From positions 1-32,633 of the forward strand of contig JAOAPO010000206.1 of the NCBI GenBank assembly GCA_025462945.1: a stretch of DNA of 32,633 nucleotides. The letters run 5' to 3'. The stretch's first letter is position 1. Each line of letters begins with the position of its first letter. Below the pieces are notes generated by a model, which saw nothing but the letters and a program-made list of their open reading frames with translations, had not been told where the DNA came from and did no database searches. Source of the stretch: Bryobacterales bacterium. Its GTDB lineage: Bacteria; Acidobacteriota; Terriglobia; Bryobacterales; Bryobacteraceae. Positions 23,149-32,144 of this stretch are shown piece after piece. A program made the translations under genes and the position numbers.

Positions 23149-23690
23149 CGCATCCCCCTGTTGGAAACCGGTTCCAGTTCCGCTTTCATCAAATCCAGCG
23201 CAGTATAAAGCCGCGACTTGATCGTCGAAACCGGACAGCCGAGAATCTCCGCCATCTCGTCGAACTTGAAGCCCTCATGAACCTTCAGCACAACCGCCTC
23301 CCGCTGCTCCGCCGAAAGCTTGTCCATTGCGGCATTCACCGCGATCGACACCTCCGGAGAGACACCGTGAGCCGGTTCCCGCTCCGCAGCCTCGGCATCG
23401 CCCGAGGTATCGGGCTGCCGCTTGCGGAACATGGAATAGGCCTCGTTATGCGCGATACGGAACAGCCACGGTCCAAACCGTGACGTGTCATCCAGCTTCC
23501 GTATGTTTTGATAGGCCTTCAAGAAAACGTCCTGGCTAAGATCGAGCGAATCCTCCGACCGGCCGGTCAAACGCAGAAGGTAATTAAAGACGCGCTTCTC
23601 CCAACGCGATACGAGGTGGTTGAACGCCTCTACATCGCCTTTTCTTGCGCCAGTAATCAGGTCCGCATCTTCCACGGCCCGAAGGATCAA
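23145..23690 (-). CDS. ECF RNA polymerase sigma factor heading the T2SS operon
   Basis: The 181-residue protein contains sigma region 2 (about residues 25-90; WEKRVFNYLLRLTGRSEDSLDLSQDVFLKAY, then WLFRIAHNEAYSMFRKR) and sigma region 4 (about 118-172; LSAEQREAVVLKVHEGFKFDEMAEILGCPVSTIKSRLYTALDLMK). Both are complete, as in ordinary ECF factors of the RpoE/SigW type. The TTG at 23690 is chosen because GGAG lies seven bases upstream (23698-23701). A GTG at 23675 is an alternative start. It is the first gene of the operon, followed by its likely anti-sigma factor and then the secretion genes. ECF factors usually activate their own promoter, so autoregulation of the T2SS operon is plausible but not shown. 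Confidence 0.92.
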   Translation of the reverse strand: MILRAVEDADLITGARKGDVEAFNHLVSRWEKRVFNYLLRLTGRSEDSLDLSQDVFLKAYQNIRKLDDTSRFGPWLFRIAHNEAYSMFRKRQPDTSGDAEAAEREPAHGVSPEVSIAVNAAMDKLSAEQREAVVLKVHEGFKFDEMAEILGCPVSTIKSRLYTALDLMKAELEPVSNRGMR

Positions 23691-23920
23691 ATTCAGTCTC
23701 CAGTTCTAAAGACGCCGACCTGTCCGAAAAAGTCGGATGGACCTGTAAAGCGGGGGAATGGCTGCGTCACAGGTTCCATGTTGCCATAGGGACTGCCCCG
23801 AAGTGGTGCAACAGACTCTCTGCCCGTTAGTGCTGAAATCGACACTTGCCCGTCTTTTCTCTCCTTGAAATGGAAAGAGGTTGCCTTATACTGTGGCCAT
23901 TACAGTTTGAGAGGGGCTGT
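23691..23920. other. Divergent promoter region between sigma/T2SS operon and Oar-like receptor
   Basis: This 230-base gene-free interval separates the two start points. It contains a small inverted repeat (CCGAC and GTCGG around 23715-23740) and two copies of GACCTGT about 26 bases apart. These could be operator sites for the minus-strand operon. I could not pick a convincing ECF-type promoter for the sigma gene. The plus-strand promoter is listed separately. Confidence 0.4.
23865..23892 (+). promoter_or_regulatory. Sigma-70-type promoter for the Oar-like receptor gene
   Basis: TTGAAA (23865-23870) and TATACT (23887-23892) are separated by 16 bases, each one or two mismatches from consensus. 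Transcription would start near 23899. That leaves a short leader of about 20 bases with a GAGAGGGG ribosome site just before the ATG at 23921. Confidence 0.6.
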
Positions 23921-26900
23921 ATGAATAACCGACGAATCGCCTTAGCATCTGCGTTGATTTTCGGGCTGACCAGCCTCTGTCACGCGCAAACCACCACCGC
24001 CTCTATCACCGGGACGGCCACAGACCCCAGCGGGGCCGTTGTCCCAAACGTAAAGATCACGGCAACCAGCAGCGACACCGGCATCAGCTATCCGACCACT
24101 TCGAACGACTCCGGCGTCTTCAACCTGCTCTTCCTTCCCGTTGGCAGCTACAGCATCGCGGCGGAAAGCCAGGGCTTCAAAAGAACCGTCCTTGGACCTT
24201 TTCCTCTTGAGGTCAACCAGATAGCAAAAGTTGACCTGAAGCTCGAGGTTGGCGACACCACGCAGTCGGTTGAGATTACGGACTTCGCGCCCATCCTCCA
24301 GACCGAATCCACGCACACTGGAGAGACGCTTACATCCATGCGCCTTTCCGCGCTGCCCTTAAACGGTCGGAACTTCGCCAGCCTCACGCAACTCATACCT
24401 GGTGCTATCTCCACGAGCCCGAACGCGATGAATACCTCGGGCCGCATGCAAGGCTCCGGATCGCGCCCGCAGGTAAACGGGAACCGCGAGCAGACCAACA
24501 ACTTCCTGCTCGATGGTATTGACGCCAATGACTCTATTGATAACCGCATTGGCTATCAGCCGAATGTCGACGCGCTGGAAGAAGTCAAAGTGATCACGGG
24601 GAACGGTTCCTCCGAGTTCGGCAACGTCGGAGGAGCCATCGTGAACACGACGCTAAAGAGCGGCACCAACGCGTACCACGGCAACGTCTTCGAGTTCATT
24701 CGCAACGACAAACTGGATGCCAACAGCTATTTCAATAACCGCACTGGTCCGATAGCCATCGGTAAGCGTGCGTTCCGCAGGAGTATCTTCGGCGGCACCT
24801 TCGGCGGACCGATCGTCAGGAACAAGGTGTTTTTCTTCATGGACTATGAAGGTACGCAACAACGGGATTCGGGAACATCCACAGTCAGCGTCGCTCCCGC
24901 CGCGTGGCGCACGGGCAACCTGGCAGATTTCCAAACCAAATCGGGCCTGTTCATTCGCGATCCGGGTACAAACGCTCCCTGCAGCGCCACATCGTCGGCG
25001 GGCTGTTTCGCCGGCAATGTCATCCCCCAATCGCGGGTCGTGAACCCGGTGGCTGCCAAACTCTTTTCAAGCCCGGACCTGTACCCTCTTCCAAATGTCG
25101 CCGGAGTCGGCGCACTTGGCATAACCAACAACTACGTCGGCACTGCGGCGAACACACTGAAGAACAACCAGGCTGACGTCAAGGGGGACATTCGGCCAAA
25201 CGACAAAGACAGCATCATGATGCGCTGGTCCATCAGTCGCTACGAGCAGTTCGGCAGCACCGCGGCCCTCCCGGTGATTCCTACGACCGCTAACATCGCT
25301 CCCACCATGAGCGCTGTGCTGACCTGGACGCGCGCGTTCTCTCCGACCCTGATCAACGAAGTGCGGCTCGGCTACAGTCGCGTCGGCATCGATGAGGGTA
25401 TTCCTCTCGACTGGTCAGGTTTGCTCGGTACCGACGGCAATTCCAAATTCGGCATCGGCGGTGGCCAGCCCTACGCTGGTCTCAGTTCCGTCGTACTGGG
25501 CAACGGGCTCAGCAATATCGGCCTCGCAGCTACAGCCGGCAGTACCGTCGATAACAAGCTGACCTACAGCGACAACCTGAGCTGGCAGCGCGGAAAGCAT
25601 CTGCTCAAGATGGGCGGCCAGTTCATTCGGTTCCGCCAAAACCGCTACTACGCGGGGAACAACGGTGCACTGGGTTCCTTCACATTCGACGGCACCATGG
25701 GAACCGGCAGCGCCTACAGCGATTTCCTGCTGAATCTGCTCTCCACCAAGGGACGCGGCGCCGTAGTGGGGAAATGGGGACAACGTCACTGGCTGGATGC
25801 CATTTTCTTCCAGGACGACTTCAAATTAAACTCCAGAATCACTCTAAACCTCGGCATGAGGTGGGAGTACAGCCAGCCGCTCTATGAGGTTGCCGACCGT
25901 CAGGCGAATATCGACCTAGTGAACGGCAAAGTTCTGCTCGCAGGGAAGAACGGCAACAGCCGGGCACTTTACAACCCGTATTACAAGCAGTTCGAACCAC
26001 GGATCGGCATGGCAGTGGCCACCACCAGTAGCTCCGTGTTCCGCCTGGGCTACGCCATGTCCAGCTTTATGGAAGGCACCGGCGCTAACCTTCGCTTGCC
26101 GCTGAATCCTCCATTCTTTGTTGAGACCAATGTGAACTATGACGTCCGCACCCCGGGCAACATCGGGATCGGTTTCGCCGACGCGCCGAACTCCGGCTCT
26201 CTCGAAGGTCCCCGCACAGGCGCTGCTCCGTTTTACCAGGGCCGCGCGTGGGATCCGAATCTGCGGCCGCAATTCACCCATCAATACAACGCCTCGTTCG
26301 AGTACCGCCTCTCCCCCACAACTTCCATCACCACCGCGTACGTGGGCCAGTTGGGAACGCACCTCGTGGTTCCGCACGAGGCGAACAATCCGGTCGCCGG
26401 AACCGGACCGACTTCGACGTGGATCGACGCCAACAACCGTCGACCCCTGTTCGCGACCTTGCCCAACGTGGGCAATGTGGCCTTGACTGAGGGTTCGGCC
26501 CGCATGAGTTACAACGCCCTTCAAATCAGCGGACGCAAACGTCTCTCCTCGGGCCTCGAACTCACAGGCTTTTACGTCTGGAGCAAGAGCATGATGGAAG
26601 GGCTTGGCTATTACGGTTGCGGCTCGGTCAACGCCGAAGGTGCTTACTGGCAGGACGCTTACAATCGACGTGGAAACCGTGGACCGTCCTGCTTCGATGC
26701 ACAACAAAACGGCTCTATAGGCGGACTCTACAATCTGCCGTTTGGCAAAGGGCAGGCGTTCGGCAGCGGGTGGAGCAAGCCAGTCGACCTGATCCTGGGC
26801 GGCTGGAACGTGAACTACTTCGTGAATACCCACTCCGGCTTCCCGGTCACCGTTTTCGCCTCTGCGGCCAACTCTGTCGGTCGTACTCCGCGGGGTAACC

Positions 26901-27292
26901 TCCGCGCGAATGCCTACAGGCCCTATACGAGCAGTGACGCCTCTACCATCGACGCATTCTTTGGCCCTGTGACGGCGGCTAGCTTCTGCGCAGCCGGCAT
27001 TGACAACGGTACTTGCGCCTTTGGCCGTCCCGCTGATGGCCAGTTGGGCAGCGCCGGCGTTGGCACTCTTCGCGGCCCCTCTTTCTTCAACATGGATATG
27101 TCCATCGGCAAGAAGTTCCAGGTGACCGAACGGCAGTACCTGGATTTCCGCATGGAACTGTTCAACGGACTGAATCACGTTAGTTGGGGGCCGCCCGGAC
27201 GTGACATCACCAGTCCGGGGACCTTCGGCCAGATTACCAGCCAGTTGCAGAACCCGCGTAACATCCAGTTCGGCTTAAAGTACTACTTCTGA
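23921..27292 (+). CDS. Oar-like TonB-dependent receptor with carboxypeptidase-regulatory-like domain
   Basis: The 1123-residue outer-membrane protein belongs to the large Oar-like family of Acidobacteria, which are TonB-dependent receptor-type barrels for large substrates or adhesion. In order: signal peptide (MNNRRIALASALIFGLTSLCHAQ), CarboxypepD_reg-like beta-sandwich (about 25-110; TGTATDPSGAVVPNVKITAT, GVFNLLFLPVGSYSIAAES), plug domain (about 125-260; LPLNGRNFASLTQLIPG, NGNREQTNNFLLDGIDAND, EEVKVITGNGSSEFGNVGGAIVNTTLKSGTN), and a long barrel ending in QFGLKYYF with a terminal Phe as an outer-membrane insertion signal. Start at the ATG at 23921 with GAGAGGGG upstream; the extra 25 upstream codons lack a signal. 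It is divergent from the T2SS operon. Its substrate is unknown. Confidence 0.95.
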   Translation: MNNRRIALASALIFGLTSLCHAQTTTASITGTATDPSGAVVPNVKITATSSDTGISYPTTSNDSGVFNLLFLPVGSYSIAAESQGFKRTVLGPFPLEVNQIAKVDLKLEVGDTTQSVEITDFAPILQTESTHTGETLTSMRLSALPLNGRNFASLTQLIPGAISTSPNAMNTSGRMQGSGSRPQVNGNREQTNNFLLDGIDANDSIDNRIGYQPNVDALEEVKVITGNGSSEFGNVGGAIVNTTLKSGTNAYHGNVFEFIRNDKLDANSYFNNRTGPIAIGKRAFRRSIFGGTFGGPIVRNKVFFFMDYEGTQQRDSGTSTVSVAPAAWRTGNLADFQTKSGLFIRDPGTNAPCSATSSAGCFAGNVIPQSRVVNPVAAKLFSSPDLYPLPNVAGVGALGITNNYVGTAANTLKNNQADVKGDIRPNDKDSIMMRWSISRYEQFGSTAALPVIPTTANIAPTMSAVLTWTRAFSPTLINEVRLGYSRVGIDEGIPLDWSGLLGTDGNSKFGIGGGQPYAGLSSVVLGNGLSNIGLAATAGSTVDNKLTYSDNLSWQRGKHLLKMGGQFIRFRQNRYYAGNNGALGSFTFDGTMGTGSAYSDFLLNLLSTKGRGAVVGKWGQRHWLDAIFFQDDFKLNSRITLNLGMRWEYSQPLYEVADRQANIDLVNGKVLLAGKNGNSRALYNPYYKQFEPRIGMAVATTSSSVFRLGYAMSSFMEGTGANLRLPLNPPFFVETNVNYDVRTPGNIGIGFADAPNSGSLEGPRTGAAPFYQGRAWDPNLRPQFTHQYNASFEYRLSPTTSITTAYVGQLGTHLVVPHEANNPVAGTGPTSTWIDANNRRPLFATLPNVGNVALTEGSARMSYNALQISGRKRLSSGLELTGFYVWSKSMMEGLGYYGCGSVNAEGAYWQDAYNRRGNRGPSCFDAQQNGSIGGLYNLPFGKGQAFGSGWSKPVDLILGGWNVNYFVNTHSGFPVTVFASAANSVGRTPRGNLRANAYRPYTSSDASTIDAFFGPVTAASFCAAGIDNGTCAFGRPADGQLGSAGVGTLRGPSFFNMDMSIGKKFQVTERQYLDFRMELFNGLNHVSWGPPGRDITSPGTFGQITSQLQNPRNIQFGLKYYF

Positions 27293-27316
27293 CCGCTTTT
27301 CGGCGTACAAAACGCA

Positions 27317-27343
27317 GGCCGGCATTCCCGTGGGAAGCCGGCC
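27317..27343 (+). terminator. Strong hairpin downstream of the Oar-like gene
   Basis: GGCCGGC (27317-27323) pairs with GCCGGCC (27337-27343), and an inner TTCC/GGAA stem extends it. No U-run follows, so it may act as a Rho-assisted terminator or an mRNA 3' stabiliser rather than a classic intrinsic terminator. Confidence 0.5.
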
Positions 27344-27427
27344 CTTCGCACTCCGGGACGTACATGGGGCCGCGGGACTCTAACAGCAGTACCGCCACCA
27401 GGCTAAACCCAGCTATTCTTGATACAT

Positions 27428-29161
27428 ATGACTCTTCGGATCGCCGCGTGCTTCCTCCTGACAGCCGCCGGTTGGGCGCAAACCGTTTGCCGTCCCACTC
27501 CGAAATTCTCCCCCTGCGACCTCGTCTTCGACCTCCCGGGCACCGACCCCGCCAAAACGCTCGACCTTCACGCCGAAATCCGCTCGCCCCGGCACGAGAC
27601 CGTTCGCGCCAACGGCTTCTGGGATGGCGGCACGCGATGGGTTGTTCGCTTCACGCCTGACGAAGCCGGCCCTCACACCTTTCGCCTGACCGGCCCCGGC
27701 GACCTGATGGGGAAGGAAGGCCAACTCACCGCCACCGACAACGGAAAAGCTGGCTGGCTCCGCGCCGCCAATCTGCACCACTTCGCCTTGGTGGACGGCA
27801 ACAATCTCACCCCGCACCTCTGGATGGGCACCGTGGTCCGGAACTTCAATGGAACCGATCTGGCTGCCTGGAAGACGCTGATCGACACGCGCTCGGCCCA
27901 GCACTTTAACCACGTCGCCATCACCCTCGTCGACGAAGCCACCGCCGCCACCTTCCAGTCCCCCGAGTTCTTCCGTACTGCCGAGGAGAAGATCCGCTGT
28001 GCCAATGAGCGAGGCCTGATCGTGGACATCGCCTTCTTCGGCCCCAACAATCTGATGGAGCATCTGCTGCCCACGCGGGCCGATCGGCAGAAGTGGTTTG
28101 GCTATGCGCTCTCTCGCCTCGTGCCCTTTGACGTCACCTGGCAGGGCCTCGAAGCCTGGGAATCTTACGACAACGGACGGCCGCTGCTGAAGGAAATCGG
28201 CGGCTACCTGGCTGACCTCGACCCATATAAACACACCCGGTCCAGCCGCGCCGCCACAACCTCTGCCCCCATGGCCGAAGACGGCTGGCTTCGCTATCGA
28301 TCCTATGAAACTGCGGACGACAACATCACTGTGGTTGAACAGCAGGCCTTCCAGTACCCGGCGGTCAACAACTTCGCCCACGGCGTGACCGACACCGACA
28401 CCTTCCGCCACCGTCTCTGGAACGCAACCGCGAATGGACACTATCCGGCCACTGAGGTCCCCAACGAGCAGGCCGCCGCCCAGATGAAAGTCTGGTTCGA
28501 CTTCATGTCCACCACTCGCTACTGGGAACTGGAGCCGCACTTCGATGTGGAGAACGGTCGCGCCCTGTCGCTGGACGAGGTCGAGTACATCGTGTACGTC
28601 GAAAAGCCTGGTCCCGTCACCCTGACCGTGGACAAGCACTCCTACGACGTAGAGTGGGTGAACCCTTTGACCGGTGACCGCACGAAGGTCAAAGAGAAAA
28701 CGAAGACCGAGGCACTCACTTTCTCACCGCCCGACAACACGCACGACTGGATCCTGCACGTCTCCCGCGAAGGCAAAAAAGCCGGAATGCTGAAGAGCTA
28801 TAAATTCGATTCCCGCGATCCGCCGCTTGCCTTGCAAGTGATGGAAGGGAACCCTGAGAAGGTGCCGTTTGACATCGTCGCGCCGGAAGGCGATACGCTC
28901 CAGCTCGGCCAGCCCGTCCGGTTCGCCATCAAGCTCAAGCGCCAAACCAAAGCGCTCCAGAACGTTCGCTATGAGTGGACCGGCGAAGTTAACGTCTCCG
29001 AACGCGGCTATCGCGTCATCGGCACCGGACCCGAAGGCACCTTCACCATCCCCGCCAACATCGCCACCGACTACCCCGCTAACCTGCACATCCGCCTCAC
29101 TGCTGTAAACGCCCTTGGTAAGGTCTATTTCATCGACCGGAACTACCAGTTGAAGAAGTAG
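27428..29161 (+). CDS. Secreted DUF5060 / apiosidase-like glycoside hydrolase candidate
   Basis: The 577-residue protein has a signal peptide (MTLRIAACFLLTAAGWAQ) and an N-terminal DUF5060 beta-sandwich at about 30-100, with the typical ANGFWDGGTRWVVRFTPDEAGPHTFRL. A TIM-barrel-like region follows (about 110-370; HHFALVDGNNLTPHLWMGTVV, FNHVAITLVDE, IRCANERGLIVDIAFFGPNN) like DUF4038/GH140-type enzymes, then beta-rich C-terminal domains (about 400-577) ending VYFIDRNYQLKK. Some barrel features are weak, and I cannot place a confident catalytic Asp/Glu pair, so activity is uncertain. The start ATG at 27428 is preferred over the TTG at 27419. It lies just after the Oar-like receptor gene and directly abuts tsaB (stop, then ATG with no gap). 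Confidence 0.75.
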   Translation: MTLRIAACFLLTAAGWAQTVCRPTPKFSPCDLVFDLPGTDPAKTLDLHAEIRSPRHETVRANGFWDGGTRWVVRFTPDEAGPHTFRLTGPGDLMGKEGQLTATDNGKAGWLRAANLHHFALVDGNNLTPHLWMGTVVRNFNGTDLAAWKTLIDTRSAQHFNHVAITLVDEATAATFQSPEFFRTAEEKIRCANERGLIVDIAFFGPNNLMEHLLPTRADRQKWFGYALSRLVPFDVTWQGLEAWESYDNGRPLLKEIGGYLADLDPYKHTRSSRAATTSAPMAEDGWLRYRSYETADDNITVVEQQAFQYPAVNNFAHGVTDTDTFRHRLWNATANGHYPATEVPNEQAAAQMKVWFDFMSTTRYWELEPHFDVENGRALSLDEVEYIVYVEKPGPVTLTVDKHSYDVEWVNPLTGDRTKVKEKTKTEALTFSPPDNTHDWILHVSREGKKAGMLKSYKFDSRDPPLALQVMEGNPEKVPFDIVAPEGDTLQLGQPVRFAIKLKRQTKALQNVRYEWTGEVNVSERGYRVIGTGPEGTFTIPANIATDYPANLHIRLTAVNALGKVYFIDRNYQLKK

Positions 29162-29833
29162 ATGCTGACTCTCGCCCTCGATACCACCGCTGAATTCGGC
29201 AGCATCGCGTTGTTGTGCGATCGCGAAGTGCTGTCCGAAGTCGTGCTGCATGCGCCCGATGGCTTCAGCGGCATCCTCTTCGCCGAGATCGACAGCATCC
29301 TCGCGAAGCACGATACGAAACTGGCCGGCGTCGATCTTTTCGCGGCCGCCTCCGGACCCGGTTCCTTCACCGGCGTACGCATCGGACTTGCCGCGATCAA
29401 GGGCCTCGCCGAGGTTATGGGCAAGCCCGCAGTCCCGGTCTCGAACCTCGAAGCCCTCAGCCGTTTCGGCCACCGTCCCCTCCGCGCGACGTTGATCGAT
29501 GCTCGCCGCGGCGAGGTGTTCGGCGCCCTCTACTCGGAAGCCGGTGCCGTCATCGATGAACAGGTAATCACCTTCCCGCGCTTCCTCGAACTTCTGGCAG
29601 ATCGCGATTTCGAGTGGGTCTGCAGCGATTTCGAAGCCTTCCTGCCCACGCTGGCCGGCACCCGCTTCGAAGCACTCCCCCGCACCATAGCGCCACCAGC
29701 CATCGCCGCCATGGTCGGGCAGATTGCAATAGAGCGACTATCGGCCGGTGCCTCGGGCGAACCAGCCACCATCGAAGCGAACTATGTGCGGCGCTCCGAC
29801 GCTGAACTGCTCTGGCGGGAACCGGCTCGCTGA
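29162..29833 (+). CDS. tsaB: tRNA threonylcarbamoyladenosine biosynthesis protein TsaB
   Basis: TsaB pairs with TsaD to transfer the threonylcarbamoyl group to A37 of ANN-decoding tRNAs. The 223-residue protein has the ASKHA-fold N-terminus MLTLALDTTAEFGSIALL, the signature ASGPGSFTGVRIGLAAIKGLAE at about residues 63-84, and the DARRGEVFGALY segment at about 117-128. The C-terminal part ends with EANYVRRSDAELLWRE; the IEANYVRRSDAE stretch is typical of TsaB. Length is normal for the family. It starts immediately after the stop of the glycosidase-like gene, and its own TGA shares a base with the next ATG (TGATG). It is therefore translationally coupled to neighbours unrelated to tRNA modification. 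Confidence 0.93.
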   Translation: MLTLALDTTAEFGSIALLCDREVLSEVVLHAPDGFSGILFAEIDSILAKHDTKLAGVDLFAAASGPGSFTGVRIGLAAIKGLAEVMGKPAVPVSNLEALSRFGHRPLRATLIDARRGEVFGALYSEAGAVIDEQVITFPRFLELLADRDFEWVCSDFEAFLPTLAGTRFEALPRTIAPPAIAAMVGQIAIERLSAGASGEPATIEANYVRRSDAELLWREPAR

Positions 29834-30744
29834 TGAAGAAAGGCCGCGATCCGATCAGGCTTTCGGGTGTCGTTGCAGCCATCGCGACGCCAAATCTGCC
29901 CGGCACCCTGGAACCCGACTATTCCGGTCTGCTTGAGCTTCTCGACTTTGTAGCTGACGGCGGCGTGGACAGCATCTGCCTCATGGGCTCCACGGGCGAG
30001 TTCCTGAACTACACCATCGGCGACCGGCAGCGCGCCTTGTACCTCGCGGCAAAAAGGTCTCGCCTCCCGCTGATTGTGGGCGTGGGGCACTCCACGTTTC
30101 GCGGCGCACTGGAACTCGCGGAAGACGCCATCGGCAATGGTGCAAGCGCCATTCTGTTGATGCCGCCCTACTTCTATCCTTACCAGCAGTCTGAGGTGGA
30201 GGCCTTCTGTCGCTTGTTCGCGGAAGAGGTCGGCAGCGACCTTCCCATCCTGCTGTACAACATTCCGCAGTTCACCTCGCCCATCGCCTTCGAAACCGCG
30301 CGCCGCCTGCTCGACACCGGTCGCTTCGCCGGTATCAAAGACTCCAGCGGCGACTGGGACAACTTCGCGCAACTGCTCTCCTTGAAAGCCGACCGCTCCT
30401 TCGCGCTTTTCGCCGGCAATGATGCGATTGCCTTGCGAGCTGTACAGGCCGGTGCAGATGGAGTTCTGTCCGGCTGCGCCGCCGCCATACCCGAGGTGCT
30501 CTCAGGCCTGTACAATGCTGCCAGATCCGGCGACGCGGGTGCCGCGGAGCGCTGGCAGGCCAGACTGAATGAATTCATCGCCTGGATCGAGCGCTTTCCC
30601 GCACCGGTCGGCATCAAGCGGGCCTTGCAGGTCCGCAAACAAAAGGGCGGGGAACCAGCGGTCCCGCTGTCGCCCCAGAACGCTTTGCTGCTCGAAGAGT
30701 TCGCCGCCTGGTTCGCCGGCTGGATCAAAACAGCGCTGCGTTAG
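29833..30744 (+). CDS. Dihydrodipicolinate synthase (DapA)-family aldolase/lyase
   Basis: The 303-residue cytoplasmic TIM-barrel enzyme belongs to the class I Schiff-base DapA/NAL superfamily. Visible hallmarks: GSTGE at 52-56 for carboxylate binding, Tyr142 in LLYNIP and the Schiff-base lysine Lys169 in GIKDSSGD, plus AGNDAIALRAVQAGADGVLSG near residues 195-215. The first strand GVVAAIATPN and PPYFYPY are also family-typical. It could be true 4-hydroxy-tetrahydrodipicolinate synthase (lysine pathway), or a sugar-acid aldolase such as 2-keto-3-deoxygluconate or N-acetylneuraminate lyase. The presence of a glycosidase-like gene upstream makes the sugar option credible, and I do not assign dapA. 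It overlaps tsaB by one base and the convergent M23 gene by four. Confidence 0.85.
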   Translation: MKKGRDPIRLSGVVAAIATPNLPGTLEPDYSGLLELLDFVADGGVDSICLMGSTGEFLNYTIGDRQRALYLAAKRSRLPLIVGVGHSTFRGALELAEDAIGNGASAILLMPPYFYPYQQSEVEAFCRLFAEEVGSDLPILLYNIPQFTSPIAFETARRLLDTGRFAGIKDSSGDWDNFAQLLSLKADRSFALFAGNDAIALRAVQAGADGVLSGCAAAIPEVLSGLYNAARSGDAGAAERWQARLNEFIAWIERFPAPVGIKRALQVRKQKGGEPAVPLSPQNALLLEEFAAWFAGWIKTALR

Positions 30745-32132
30745 CGCCGCCGCTTCTTACCCGCAGCCTTCTTGTGCGCAGCACTGGCGCGCGCCACAGG
30801 AGCCTCGTCGGCGGGAGCGTCCACACCCATCCGGCTCAGAATGCGATCCTTCAGCCAATGCGGATCCCACCACTCCACCGGATTAATCTGCACGCCATCG
30901 ATCAGCATCGTAAAGTGCAGGTGATCGCCGCCCGCGAGGCCGGTTGCCCCGGTCTTGCCCAGGGTCTGACCCTTCTTGACCACGTCGCCCTTCTTGACCG
31001 CGAACTCGCTCATGTGGCCATAGACAGTCTGCAGCCCGAAGCCGTGATCCACTACCACGCAGTTGCCATAGATCCCCAGATTGTCTGCAAACAGAACCTT
31101 GCCGTCGTTTGAAGCCGGAATCGGCGAATGCGCCACCTTCGCAAGATCGAACCCAAGATGCGTTTGCTGGTCCACCTTCTTGCCCTGCCACGTGTACGTC
31201 CGGTCATCGGCGAAGCGGGACTCCACCGTGGAATCCACCATCGGGAGAAATGCGCCCGTCCACAGGAACCTGGGCTCGGATTGCAGGCGAAGATCAGCGA
31301 GGAACTTGTTGTTCACCTTCCGCATCTCGCTGTTGATGATCACAAATCGCTGCACCAGGTCACCCTTGATCTTCCCGTTGGGATCGATCTGATTGACCAC
31401 ACGTTCCAGGTTCATCGTCTCCAGCGGGATCGTGCTGGCACGGAACTTTTTCGGGAAAAACTTATGCCAGAAGTCGCCGCGCGCGATCGCCCCTGAAGGA
31501 TTCGTCGCGTACACATAAACCGGCGTATCGCCAGACAACTGCCACGAGAAGGCGAACAGGCTGAAGTACTGTCCCGGATGATTCGGCAGCGGGAAACTCC
31601 GGAACGTCTGATCCCCAACCTTAACGCCGGCTTCGGTCCAGGCGCCGCCGGGGGTGAATGTCACCATCTCCGAACCGCCCTGGTTGATGTAGTGCTGCGC
31701 CCCGTCCGCGGAAACTCGCGGAGCTTCCGTCATCACGTCTACATCGAAGGAAGCAGTGCCCGTTTTCCCCCGGAAATCGTTCGCTACTGCGCTGACAGTG
31801 ACCCTCGCTTTGCCGTCATGCAGCGTGGGTGTGGTGTTCTTGCCTACCTTCACGGTCAGATCCATCGGCGGCACGTTCCGCGCCGGGAAAATGGTCTGTT
31901 CTTTCGCCTGAGCAACCCGGGTCTCGGTCGTTTTCCCGTCCTGAGTCACCGCGAGCGTGACCCAGCGAGTCCCGTGCGAGTTCTCAATCCGGATCTTCAC
32001 AGGCGTCTCAAATCCGATCACTTTCGGAGCAGCGGGTACGCTCACCACGGGCTCGTCAGACACCACCAGGTAAATCAGCGGTGCGACACACAACACCAAC
32101 ACGATAGAGGCAACGGTTACGATAGCTTTCAA
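30741..32132 (-). CDS. M23 family metallopeptidase, long form with N-terminal membrane anchor
   Basis: The 463-residue protein has an N-terminal membrane anchor or uncleaved signal (about 1-25). A long beta-rich periplasmic region without a recognised domain follows (about 30-290), then a LytM/M23 zinc peptidase domain (about 315-430). The ligands are present: H325 and D329 in THLGFD, and H406 in DHLHF. YGHMS and VKKGDVVKKGQTLGKTGATG are typical of the fold, so it should be active on peptidoglycan or a similar substrate. The tail is Lys/Arg/Ala-rich (AHKKAAGKKRRR). The start is a TTG at 32132, 12 bases after the S9 peptidase stop, suggesting co-transcription. The 3' end overlaps the convergent DapA-family gene by four bases. 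Confidence 0.9.
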   Translation of the reverse strand: MKAIVTVASIVLVLCVAPLIYLVVSDEPVVSVPAAPKVIGFETPVKIRIENSHGTRWVTLAVTQDGKTTETRVAQAKEQTIFPARNVPPMDLTVKVGKNTTPTLHDGKARVTVSAVANDFRGKTGTASFDVDVMTEAPRVSADGAQHYINQGGSEMVTFTPGGAWTEAGVKVGDQTFRSFPLPNHPGQYFSLFAFSWQLSGDTPVYVYATNPSGAIARGDFWHKFFPKKFRASTIPLETMNLERVVNQIDPNGKIKGDLVQRFVIINSEMRKVNNKFLADLRLQSEPRFLWTGAFLPMVDSTVESRFADDRTYTWQGKKVDQQTHLGFDLAKVAHSPIPASNDGKVLFADNLGIYGNCVVVDHGFGLQTVYGHMSEFAVKKGDVVKKGQTLGKTGATGLAGGDHLHFTMLIDGVQINPVEWWDPHWLKDRILSRMGVDAPADEAPVARASAAHKKAAGKKRRR

Positions 32133-32144
32133 GTTTTTTGTCCG

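Noticed and set aside
25916-27178. 420-codon minus-strand open frame
   Set aside because: Antisense to the barrel of the Oar-like receptor; high-GC codon bias keeps the opposite frame open.
27413-28639. 408-codon minus-strand open frame
   Set aside because: Antisense to the DUF5060 gene, which has a signal peptide and family motifs on the plus strand.
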